Position numbers and translations under genes: made by a program. Below are positions 55,401 through 63,174 of a stretch of 64,000 nt of DNA, one piece after another. The DNA comes from Rebecca billardiae RCC1528. Its lineage: Eukaryota > Haptophyta. How positions within the stretch are numbered: the first letter of the stretch is position 1; each line of letters begins with the position of its first letter. Where the stretch lies: NCBI GenBank assembly GCA_965240325.2, contig OZ251224.1:124001-188000 (forward strand), written 5' to 3'. The notes under the pieces are model-generated. The model was given only the letters and a program-made list of their open reading frames with translations. It was not told where the DNA came from and did no database searches.

Positions 55401-58160
55401 CGGCGGCGGCGGCAGCGAGGACTGGAGCGGGGCGGGCGGCACGTGGAGGCCGGACGCGGCGATGGTGGGCGACGGCGAGTCGTCGTCCGGGATGAAGACG
55501 GCGCATGCGAGATCGCGGCCGTGCAGAGGAACGAGCTTGTCGCCGTACAGTAGGTACCGGCCGCCCTGCGCGTGGATCGGGGTGGCGCCGGACATGAAGG
55601 TGGTCGGCGCCGCGAGCGAGATGAACGAGATGCCGAGGCGGGTCAGCCAAGTGTCGCTCATGTAGAAGCCCGGGACGTCTGGAGAGAGCGGGACGTCCAT
55701 GAGCGGCAGCGTGATGAGGTCGCCGTCGATCGAGCGCATGCCGAGGGCGAACGAGGCCGAGGTGTTGATCTTGATCCGCGTGCCGTTCGCCGCGCGCGCC
55801 TCCGAGAACTGGCGGAAGGACTTGGCGGCAAACCGAGAGAACGCGGTCGAGGCGATGGTGGTGTCCGCGCCGGTGTCGATCATGATCGAGATGCTCGCCT
55901 GGGCGATGTCGCCTGTGAACGGCGTGCCGATGGCGAAGGAGATCGTCGAGTGCACGTTCTCAATCTCCTCCGGATCGGCGAGCAACGGCTGCTGGATGCA
56001 GGTCGGGTTGATCGGGTCAAACGAGCGGGAGACGCCGCAGATGATGGGCGGGCCGGTGCAGGCGCAGCAGGTGACCGCGGTGAGGATCAAGATGATGGCG
56101 AGGACGGCGAGCGCGACGAGGAAGAGGATGGCACCGTGCGAGGACTTGAAGAGCGCGCGGAGCCGACCCTCGTGCTTGAACCGCGGCGACGGCGGCTCGT
56201 ACTGGACGATCAGGTCATCGATGTAGGCGCCGGCGTCACCGAAAGGCCGTGCGCGATGGATCTCGGCCTCGGCCGCGGCGGCTGCGGCGAGGAACTCGTA
56301 CGGGCTGAGCGTGAGCGGCTCTCCGGCGAGCTGGCCGAGGTGGCCGAGCGGGTAGGTGTGGTTGCCCGCGATGGAGACGTCGTCCAGGCTGGGGCAGTCG
56401 TCGGACGTGTCCGAGGCCGCGTCCGAAGCCGAGGTCGTGGACGAGGGAGTGCACGGGACAAGGTCCGGCAGCTCATCGTCCGTCTCCGAGGCCGAGTCGG
56501 AGGCGGAGGCGTCGCGGTCGTCCGGGGGGTTGGCGAGACGGAACGGCTTGAGGTGGAACGACTTGCGGTAGAAGACGGGCTTGCGGATGGACTGGCGCAA
56601 CGCCATGATGATCACATTGTGGCCGCGCTCGAGCTCGGCCGCCGTCGCGAGCTGGATCGGGGAGCCGGCCTCAGACGCCGGCGGCGACGGCGAGTCGACC
56701 TGCGTCGGCGGCGACGGCGGGCCGAAGGGCGGCGGCGGCGAGCTGGCCTGCGTCGGCGGGTCGAACAGCGGCGGCGGCGGCGAGTAGAGTGCCGGCTGCT
56801 GGTCGATGAGCGACAGCGCCGGCTGCTGCGAGTCGGCGGGCGGCGGCAGCGGCGGCGTGTTGGTGAGCGCCGGCTGCGAGTTGGAGTGCGCCCGCGACAG
56901 CTGCGAGTCGGCGGGCGGCGGCGAGTTGGCGGGCGCCGGCGGCGGCGGCGGCGCGCCGGCGGGCTGCCGCGACGACGGCGTGAGGACGAGCGTCGGCAGC
57001 GAGTTGAAGCGCGCCCGCGACAGCGGCGAGTCGGCGGGCGGCTGCGAGTTGGCGGGCGGCGGCGGCGGCGCGTCGGCGTCGGTCGCCGCCGGCTGCGAGT
57101 TGGGGCCTGACGCCGAGCCCGAGATGGAGATGGCGTTGAGCGTCGGCGTGCCGTCCTGGATGAGCCGCACGCGCGTCGTGGTCGCCGACGGCTTCGCCCG
57201 CTGCGGCGTCGGCTGCGGCTGCGACTGCGAGGGCGCGGAGGGCACGCGCTGGAGCTTGTTGGACTTGTGAGTCGGGCGGCGCGCGCCGCCGGAGCGAGCG
57301 TCGGCTGCGGGCGTCGCGCCCGAGGAGCGCGAGGTGGACGTCTGGGGGCGGTTCGGGCAGTCGCGGTTCCAGTGCATGCCGCCGCAGTACTTGCACGGGG
57401 TAGGAGGCATGGATGCGCCGGGCTGGCCCTTGGAGGTGAGCGCGTTGACGGCCTGGCGGTTGGGGTTCGTGCCGTTGGCGGCGGCGGCGACGCGGTCGAG
57501 ATCGTGCACGCGCTCGATGAGATCCTCCACAGAGATGGGCTGGTCGTTCATCGTCGCGATCACCGAGCTGACGAAGGACGGGTTGCGGCCGTAGAGGTTC
57601 ACGAGGATGACGACGAGCGTGAAGATGTCGTCCTTGATCTCGACGCCGCGCAGCTCCGTGGCGTTGGACATCACACGAGCAGCAAAGGTGTGGAAGCTCT
57701 CGCTCGGCGACAGCTTGATCGAGAGCAGGGCGTACAGCTTGGCGACGAGCGAGGAGGGGCGGGAGCTGTTGCAGCGCACGTTGAGCGCGTTGACGAGATG
57801 AGACAGCTCGAGCCCGAGACCCGAGTGCTGCAACTGCGCGATGATCGGGTCGAGGATGCGAGGAGCGACCGCCTTGAGAAGCAACTGCACGATGAAAGCC
57901 TGCGTGCGCAGCTGCTTGGCCTGGATGGTGGCGGCGGCGGTGGACGGGGGGCAGACGATGGGCTTGTCCGCGCCGGTATCGTCCTTGCCCGGCTCGAGGG
58001 GCGAGGACGGGTTGGAGAACGCGAGCGCGACGTCCATGTCCGGCTTCGACGTGACCATGACCACAAGAACGGAGATGGCCGTGCGGAGGTCCTGCGGCTT
58101 GAGGACGAGAGCTCGCGGCGGGAGCTGGTCACGCATGTCGCCACCCGGCGGCTCCGCCAT
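52401..58160 (-). CDS. copia gag-pol polyprotein
   Basis: 1919 aa in one frame from ATG 58160, whose A is the last base of the 5' LTR. Order: gag helices, zinc knuckle CKYCGGMHWNRDC (about residue 255; CX2CX3HX4C), a long Pro/Ser-rich linker, a hydrophobic helix GAILFLVALAVLAIILIL (about 676-693), protease MIDTGADTTIAS (about 760), an integrase with LRLGHAHAAAVNR and a DDE core in HVDVAGYVDG, DYTRAGFIYF, FRVDGAPELN and NPIAERFIQTL, RT with VYVDD-type active site (CIYVDDMLIL, about 1603), and RNase H (YVDADYANDLHDERKSVTGY, SSTEAEYMAV, DNKAVVDLTDN, RTKHIDVQYHW). All catalytic motifs look intact. The frame also stays open upstream through the LTR. Confidence 0.96.
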   Translation of the reverse strand: MAEPPGGDMRDQLPPRALVLKPQDLRTAISVLVVMVTSKPDMDVALAFSNPSSPLEPGKDDTGADKPIVCPPSTAAATIQAKQLRTQAFIVQLLLKAVAPRILDPIIAQLQHSGLGLELSHLVNALNVRCNSSRPSSLVAKLYALLSIKLSPSESFHTFAARVMSNATELRGVEIKDDIFTLVVILVNLYGRNPSFVSSVIATMNDQPISVEDLIERVHDLDRVAAAANGTNPNRQAVNALTSKGQPGASMPPTPCKYCGGMHWNRDCPNRPQTSTSRSSGATPAADARSGGARRPTHKSNKLQRVPSAPSQSQPQPTPQRAKPSATTTRVRLIQDGTPTLNAISISGSASGPNSQPAATDADAPPPPPANSQPPADSPLSRARFNSLPTLVLTPSSRQPAGAPPPPPAPANSPPPADSQLSRAHSNSQPALTNTPPLPPPADSQQPALSLIDQQPALYSPPPPLFDPPTQASSPPPPFGPPSPPTQVDSPSPPASEAGSPIQLATAAELERGHNVIIMALRQSIRKPVFYRKSFHLKPFRLANPPDDRDASASDSASETDDELPDLVPCTPSSTTSASDAASDTSDDCPSLDDVSIAGNHTYPLGHLGQLAGEPLTLSPYEFLAAAAAAEAEIHRARPFGDAGAYIDDLIVQYEPPSPRFKHEGRLRALFKSSHGAILFLVALAVLAIILILTAVTCCACTGPPIICGVSRSFDPINPTCIQQPLLADPEEIENVHSTISFAIGTPFTGDIAQASISIMIDTGADTTIASTAFSRFAAKSFRQFSEARAANGTRIKINTSASFALGMRSIDGDLITLPLMDVPLSPDVPGFYMSDTWLTRLGISFISLAAPTTFMSGATPIHAQGGRYLLYGDKLVPLHGRDLACAVFIPDDDSPSPTIAASGLHVPPAPLQSSLPPPPAQPPTSDGALVIVTMDQASQTADLAPDDDTFCDECCVEFKDTDELSRVAHLRLGHAHAAAVNRTLAASKHLGARNLKSDCSCALAKMKRNSFTSTSPRSEKAFVLVHVDVAGYVDGKFIVNPDDFAKFYVIVFVDDYTRAGFIYFLDRRSDAPEAMRRFIDDMSVYGHTVSRFRVDGAPELNSTDWEGICRAHGIAPNQVTPPDTPQHNPIAERFIQTLFNAARSILFHSKLRIDAYAKDALRHAAYIIRRIATPVTFDKTPFELLRGFPPDLAQLRVFGCVAYVVPPNTHFKKLDPRAVMGVYVGHGDDGHMVNVPPKNRTRYTKAIIVRVPGDGQIVPDMFIISHHVRFDEDTLYVDHPDAAHIARDPLAAAPQLPPTPPPLDLHAADVGNGGSSHGAVRRRDGAGAFGHAERVGDAPHAYVGDADDDAAGAEDSLDVGNALNDDDPPSSRTRARAHVNSVASPTYSKLPRIYALLLAIGLSDTPTAVQALNGPHATQFAAALDAEYASILANDTWVEVPRKPGMRTLKAAPVFNIKRDKKGNIKRFKARVVGKGFTQIEGIDYDETFSSVVRYETLKMIIAIAAAKQRRLFHGDFTTAYLNAPIDYEIYLELPLGYKPTTKGDVVLRLLKSLYGLKQSGRNWRLMIDDWMKEYGFAQSQADPCLYVLNTQSGIIAVCIYVDDMLILDDSDDPTACDNFISKITSSYKMTITADIDGYLSATLTRSKDGIMVTVTKNILELLEKTGFMNCNTSDTPMTEGLKLGPCSESDALDAETTTFFRSVVGSLIHITQFRPDIAYAVGTLTHFMSKPGKKHLEAAKRVIRYLAGTPNHGLFFRSGSDVMLVAYVDADYANDLHDERKSVTGYVMHLCGSTVSGRREKQRTTALSSTEAEYMAVTSAGKEIIFMRKLLTDLGYPQLAPTKLFEDNKAVVDLTDNEKYHNRTKHIDVQYHWNRQHARAGTFKLFLIPGTENPADIMTKPLGPAAFLKLRAQILGM
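58142..58159 (-). other. primer binding site (probable)
   Basis: The sense strand continues TGGCGGAGCCGCCGGGTG right after the LTR's final CA. TGG pairs with a tRNA CCA end; I cannot say which tRNA. It overlaps the first codons of gag. Confidence 0.5.
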
Positions 58161-58502
58161 GTCAAAGGGTGAAGAGAGCGACGGGGCCGTGAGGCCCGAG
58201 GCGTGACGCTGAGGCTCGTCGGTGCGGACGACGAGGAGTTGGGAGTTCGACTCGAGGTGCGGTGAAGCGATGAAGCGACACGGAACTGAACTGCCCTGGC
58301 GAGGAAGGAATCCCGAGCCGTCTAAGACTGTGCTGGAGGCACTGATAGCCATCAACGGGTAAGTCGGGAAAGTGGCCATGATGGGCGCGTGTATGATCCC
58401 GACTCGATAATGAATGTCGGTGTAGTCTGGTGTAGTGTGACGGTTGGTGATCCGGGTGTGTACGCACGGGAGAGCGAGTCCGGGTAACGTTGGATCTTGA
58501 CA
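58160..58502 (-). repeat. 5' LTR of the copia element
   Basis: 343 bp, starting TGTCAAGATCC on the sense strand and ending CCCTTTGACA. It should contain the promoter. Confidence 0.96.
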
Positions 58503-58507
58503 AGCCT
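58503..58507 (+). repeat. target site duplication (right), AGCCT
   Basis: Matches 51787-51791. Confidence 0.93.
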
Positions 58508-58628
58508 GATGAAGTATCATATTATAATATATATATGCACGGATGCTGATGCTCACACGACGATGCTGTTTCGGACGTGATCGATCGACGACGACTGTTT
58601 CGACTCAAGGTAGCAGCGGCCCACGTCG

Positions 58629-59465
58629 TCACAGGAATGCGCAGTCGGGCTGCCGCACGATCCACCACGCTGGCCAAGGGTAGCAGTCGAGCCCCCACGT
58701 GACGTGCACCGAGCCGTTGACAGAGCGCGCGAAGTTCTGGACTGCTGAGATCACACCCCATTGGTTCGCTTGCTTGTAGGGAGCCCGGCCCGCGACCCAG
58801 CCCTTGCCTGGCCGCTTGGTTGAGTTCCAGTATCGCCCGTCGACGATCCGGCGGTAGCGGAGAGGCGAGAGGTACTCGGTGTTCCGAATATCGCCGTAGT
58901 CGTCCCCGCTGAACAGCCCGCCCTCGCGTAGTTTGGGCCACCACGCGCGAAGGTCCCGGGCGACTGCCTCGCGTGTGTGCAGCGCATCGACGTAGAGCCA
59001 GTCAAAGTAGCCGTCAGGGAACTTTGGGGCGGCATCGGTCGAGAGCGCCTGCATCAGCGTGTAGCGCGAGCTGTTCCCGCCCGTCGCTTTGTGAATCGCC
59101 TCCCGCGCCGTGGCCATCACGCGCCTGTGGGTGTTGGGCGACTTGAAGTTCTTATCGCCCGGGTCGCCTGGGCGCGGCGCCCACGCGTCGATCGCGTAGT
59201 AGTGCCCGCGCCAGCTCTGCACGTTGTGCGCTGCGAAGGCGCCCTCGAAGACGCCCACCTCGGCGGCGCGGCCCGTGCGGAAGAAATGCCGCTGCGCCAT
59301 CGTGGCAAAGTCGTCCCGGCAAGGGGGCGGCGCGAGCGAGCTGACGAAGCGGAAGTGCGCGGCGACCCGTGCGAGGCATGCGCCGGCCGCGGCCTCCTCG
59401 TGCGCGCCATGCGCAAGTCCAACCGCCACCACCAATCTCAGGGGCAGCCGCCATCGTCCCGTCAT
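58629..59465 (-). CDS. secreted-type class I methyltransferase (Methyltransf_24-like)
   Basis: 278 aa. An N-terminal signal peptide (MTGRWRLPLRLVVAVGLAHG) precedes a Rossmann methyltransferase core. Motif I is AAEVGVFEGAFAAHN and strand 2 YYAIDAWAPRPG. Next come LSTDAAPKFPDGYFDWLYVDALHTREAV (DGYFDWLYVDALH core) and LREGGLFSGDDYGD, typical of Methyltransf_24-type enzymes. The C-terminus is Trp-rich (WPAWWIVRQPDCAFL). It probably acts in the secretory lumen on glycans or metabolites; the substrate is unknown. ATG 59465 is chosen for the signal peptide. The frame is open to an ATG at 59639 with 58 extra, less typical residues. It lies 120 bp from the young retrotransposon's 5' end. Confidence 0.78.
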   Translation of the reverse strand: MTGRWRLPLRLVVAVGLAHGAHEEAAAGACLARVAAHFRFVSSLAPPPCRDDFATMAQRHFFRTGRAAEVGVFEGAFAAHNVQSWRGHYYAIDAWAPRPGDPGDKNFKSPNTHRRVMATAREAIHKATGGNSSRYTLMQALSTDAAPKFPDGYFDWLYVDALHTREAVARDLRAWWPKLREGGLFSGDDYGDIRNTEYLSPLRYRRIVDGRYWNSTKRPGKGWVAGRAPYKQANQWGVISAVQNFARSVNGSVHVTWGLDCYPWPAWWIVRQPDCAFL

Positions 59466-60031
59466 CACCCGCGGCACGCTCCCATAAGAAATGCATGCCG
59501 GTGGCGGGAAGCCATGGTTGAAAGAGAATACCTGTTCAATCAAAACGGCGGTTGTACCCAGATTCGTAAATCTGAACCAACCGCCAAGAACCCGCATCAC
59601 CCGATGCAGACGCCGAAGCAATTTCCTAAGCATTTTCATATTTCAGGGTTCATCCTCTATTCATTCATTATCCTCGATGCGAATCATCGGCCTCTCGGCC
59701 GCATCAGAGCCACTTTCGTTCGGGCCGGATGAGTACCTGTATCCCAGTCGAAGAGGCGAGCAGGTTCTCCTCATAATAATCAAATGTGCACCCGCACACC
59801 CACCTCAGTGATGAGGGTTGGGGTAAACAGATAAGGACCGCATAGGTAGTCAGGGTCCAAGGTTTAGTCATTATATATCGGTTGGAGGTCGGCTTATGCG
59901 TCGGGTGCATCCGGTGAGGAATCTCATCGCGTTCGACCCCACTCGCCAAACCTGGGCGAGCCCAGTCCGAACGACGACACGCGGGGCCTTCGCGCCACAA
60001 ACGTGGGCCGCAACGTACGACACCGCCCGTC
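59466..60031. promoter_or_regulatory. divergent intergenic region
   Basis: 566 bp between the methyltransferase (minus) and ankyrin-like gene (plus). It is AT-richer than its surroundings and has no gene of its own. Confidence 0.4.
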
Positions 60032-61978
60032 ATGTCCAGACCGGTGTCCATCCTGCGCAAGCCGAAGCACCACCGCCCGTCGACGGTCGAGCTGCTCGAC
60101 CGGCTGCTCGACGCCGACGCCATCGGGAGCTTCTACGACCATCCGTCGCAGCTCAAGCCCTCGCACAGCAGCGACACGTCCGGCGGCGGCTCGACGCCGG
60201 GCGGCGGCTCGGCGCTCGGCTCCGCGCCCGCTTCGCCGCCGGGCCGCGCGTCGACGCGGCGGGCGCCGAAGACCGAGCCGCTGCGCGAGCGCTTCCGCGG
60301 TGCCCCCCTGCCGCCGGACCACGCCCGCAGCCGCGCGCGCACCCTCGACTTCGACTCGCCCATCGCCTCCGTGCTCGAGTACGAGTGCGACACCGCGCCC
60401 GCGGAGCTGCTCAAGCGATCCAACATGCGCACCGTCGAGTTGCGGCCGGGGCAGGCCGGCGGCCGGGCGGGCGGGCTGTCGTGGCAGCCGCGCACGCTGC
60501 TCGGCCCGCTCTCGCCGCACCCGACGGCCGCCGAGCCGCAGCGCGGCGGCAGCGGCGCGGAGGCGGCGGCGCTGCGGCGCGCGGGTGCGGGTGCGTCGCA
60601 GCCGGCCGCGCGCCGCTCGCCGTGCCCGCCGCGCGTCTCCTCGGCGGGCGGCGGCATGGGCGGCGAGAAGGGGCCGGAGGCGCGGCGCGAGGCGGCTCTC
60701 GCGCTCGTCGCCGAGCGCCTCCCCGCGGACGAGCGCCTCTTCTTCCGCCTCGCGTGCTCGGCGTTCCGCCGCCTCTGCCCCGGGCGCACGCGAACCGCGC
60801 GCGCCGCGCTGCTGGCCTCCAAGGCGCGCGCGCAGTGGGCGCGGCGCGCGCTCGACGTGGACGTGTGCGCGCGCGCGGACGCGTGCGCGCTCGCGGCGGC
60901 GCGTGGCGACCTCGACCTCCTGCGCTGGCTGCGCAAGCACGACGCGCCTTGGGACGCCTCCGCCTGCGCCGCCGCCGCCGAGCGCGGCCACGCCGCGTGC
61001 GTGCGCTGGCTCGTGCGCAAGGGATGCGCCGCCGACGCGCGCGCGTGCGAGGGCGCGGCGCGCGCCGGCCAGCTCGCGCTGCTGCAGGAGCTGCGCGGCG
61101 CGGGGTGCGCGTGGTGCGCGGCGACGACGACGGCCGCCGCGGCCGCCGGACACCTCGACGTCCTCGCCTGGGCCCACGCGGGCGGCTGCCCCGTCGACGC
61201 GCTCGCGGCGGGCGACGCGGCCGCGCACGGCGGTCAGGCGCGCGCGCTCGCGTGGCTCCAGCAGCGCGCGGGCTGCGCGTGGACGGCGGACACGATGATG
61301 GCGGCGGCGGGCGCGGGGCAGCTCGAGGCGATCCAGTACCTCGTGGCGCAGGGCGTGCCGTTCGACGCGCACGCCGCCGCCGAGGCCGCGCGCGGCGCGC
61401 ACGCACACGTGCTGCGCTGGGCGCACGAGCGCGGCTGCGCGCTCGACGACGACGTGTGCCGCGCGCTCGCGAGCTGCGGCGCGCTCGAGCTGCTGCGGTG
61501 GGCGCGGCGCGTGGGCGTGCCGTGGTCGGCGGCGACGGCGACGGCCGCGGCGGCGAACGGCCACGTCGGCACGCTGCGCTGGGCGCTGGACAACGGCTGC
61601 GACGCCGAGCGCCTCACCGTGCACGCCGCCGCCGCCAACGCGCACTGCGCGCCGCACGCGGCCGAGCCGGACGGGGCGCCGACGGCCGAGGGCGGAGCGG
61701 CCGACGGCGTCAGCGTCGCGCTCGAGCTGCTCGGCTGCCTCGCCGCGCACCCCGCGCTGCACGCGCGCGCGCCGGACGTGCGCGAGAGCGCGGAGGAGGC
61801 GCTCCACGGGCTGCGCCGCACCCACGCCTCCAGCGGCAGCACCGCGGCGCCGGCTGACGACGACGATGCTCCGAGCGAGAGCGGCTCGCCGGCTGGGCGC
61901 GAGCGGCACGACTCTGGCTACGGCCTGAGAGCCAAGAGCAAGTCGCTGCCGACCGCTGCCCCCTCGCGGCTGCGCTGA
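60032..61978 (+). CDS. ankyrin-like repeat protein
   Basis: 648 aa, intronless. The N-terminal ~220 residues are Ser/Pro/Gly-rich and disordered, with a MSRPVSILRKPK start. From about 225 an LVAERLPADERLFFRLACSAF stretch resembles an F-box-like or helical cap. Eight or nine ankyrin-type repeats follow (about 285-540), of the LLRWLRKHDAPWD and GHLDVLAWAHAGGCPVDA kind, common in algae, oomycetes and giant viruses (each ~30 residues, Cys and Trp at fixed places). The C-terminus is Ser/Asp-rich. It is probably a protein-binding adaptor; the partner is unknown. Confidence 0.78.
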   Translation: MSRPVSILRKPKHHRPSTVELLDRLLDADAIGSFYDHPSQLKPSHSSDTSGGGSTPGGGSALGSAPASPPGRASTRRAPKTEPLRERFRGAPLPPDHARSRARTLDFDSPIASVLEYECDTAPAELLKRSNMRTVELRPGQAGGRAGGLSWQPRTLLGPLSPHPTAAEPQRGGSGAEAAALRRAGAGASQPAARRSPCPPRVSSAGGGMGGEKGPEARREAALALVAERLPADERLFFRLACSAFRRLCPGRTRTARAALLASKARAQWARRALDVDVCARADACALAAARGDLDLLRWLRKHDAPWDASACAAAAERGHAACVRWLVRKGCAADARACEGAARAGQLALLQELRGAGCAWCAATTTAAAAAGHLDVLAWAHAGGCPVDALAAGDAAAHGGQARALAWLQQRAGCAWTADTMMAAAGAGQLEAIQYLVAQGVPFDAHAAAEAARGAHAHVLRWAHERGCALDDDVCRALASCGALELLRWARRVGVPWSAATATAAAANGHVGTLRWALDNGCDAERLTVHAAAANAHCAPHAAEPDGAPTAEGGAADGVSVALELLGCLAAHPALHARAPDVRESAEEALHGLRRTHASSGSTAAPADDDDAPSESGSPAGRERHDSGYGLRAKSKSLPTAAPSRLR

Positions 61979-62431
61979 TGGTGAGGACGCGCGCATGACG
62001 CATATGATATGCTGACTGCTATACTTACCGCAGAGTGTCCGCGCGGACAGCATCGCGCCATCGATCGATCATCGCATGTACTAGTGCGGGCGGCGTCACA
62101 GTAGGACTCGCGCGGACGCGACTACTCAGTGTCAGTACTGATCGGTGCAGTCCGTCGTGGACGTGCCAGTCATCCGTGACGGTGGTTCCCGTCATCCCGC
62201 AGTGGCCGTGACTCGCCACCGCCGACCGCGCCGGCTCGGTCCTAGTTATATATTGACTAGTCGCTCGGACGAGGAGTGATCCGCATCGGCGGCGGCACAT
62301 CTGACTGCTGCTATACCGGGCTCGCTCCGGCTTCGGTCCACCCCCCCCCCCAGTCCGGTCACCATTGGAGCGTTACATCTTGACACTGCAATCGGCGGGA
62401 TCGCCGCCTCTGATGATCTACGATAGCTCCT

Positions 62432-62488
62432 AGACCCATTCTATGATTTAACGACACAGGTAGGACGGCGCAGGTCTCCTGATTCGTC
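62432..62488 (-). repeat. dispersed repeat, copy B
   Basis: Inverted relative to 26514-26571, about 36 kb away. Around 80-85 percent of positions agree by eye. Confidence 0.78.
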
Positions 62489-62658
62489 GTCGGCAGTGCC
62501 CGATCGTCGACACGAAGTCGGCGCTGGTGGCAGAGCATAGCCTGAACCGCGATCGAATGGCTTGAGCGCGGCCTTGAGCTGCTGGAGACCACCCCAGGCG
62601 GTCCCTTGGACGACATTACGGCCAGATGAATCAGATATGGATCATCAGCCACACCTGC

Positions 62659-62815
62659 TCCAATAGGTTCAGACTCTATTTTCTATAACTAAATACCCAT
62701 TCCGGGCACAATTTTCGCATATGTATACAGGTGTCCGGAACGCTCCCGGATCGTGCTGAAATCTGAGTAAGGGGTGGGTAATTACATAGTAAAAATAGAG
62801 TCTTCGAACCTATTG
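62659..62815. repeat. fold-back (MITE-like) element
   Basis: Termini CAATAGGTTC-AGACTCTATTTT and the reverse complement of AAAATAGAGTCTTCGAACCT plus ATTG are inverted repeats with a 2-nt difference. The next ~20 bp inside each end are also complementary (TAAATACCCATTCC versus TAATTACCCACCCC). No coding capacity. Confidence 0.7.
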
Positions 62816-63174
62816 AGAGGTGGTCGGATGCGACTGATTATTAGTCTCGCCAGTTGATGAAGTATCATCATCAATTGGGGGTCGGAAGGGACTCTGCTGC
62901 ATGGTCCGTGCGGTTGACTTCGGCTCGGGGCCAAGACGTAACGGAGCTGGGGGGGGTGGACCGGAGCCGGAGCCACCGTATATACGTGTAACATCCGTCC
63001 GGACCGATATCCCGCCATCTCGCGGAATATTATATTCACGCGCGCATATATATATATGCTTAATTATATTATTATTTGCGCGCGCGTCAGCGTGCCCGCA
63101 TCATCAATAATGTCAATGCTGCTGACGAGCTGATGATATTCGATCTGCCCAGCCGGCCCGCCAGCCGCCAGTCA

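Larger units (their letters stand above)
51792..58502 (-). mobile_element. complete Ty1/copia LTR retrotransposon
   Basis: The 6711-bp element lies on the minus strand: 343-bp LTRs with TG...CA ends (TGTCAA...TTGACA), a TGG-type primer site right after the 5' LTR, one long gag-pol frame, a purine tract (GGGTGGGGG on the sense strand) before the 3' LTR, and a 5-bp AGCCT target duplication. The domain order gag, protease, integrase, reverse transcriptase, RNase H places it in Ty1/copia. LTRs differ at one base and the frame is intact, so the insertion is recent and possibly still active. Confidence 0.97.
61979..63174. other. convergent intergenic region with two repeats
   Basis: About 1.2 kb without a gene. 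It contains a poly-C run (about 62341-62351), dispersed repeat copy B (62432-62488) and a fold-back element (62659-62815). Confidence 0.55.
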
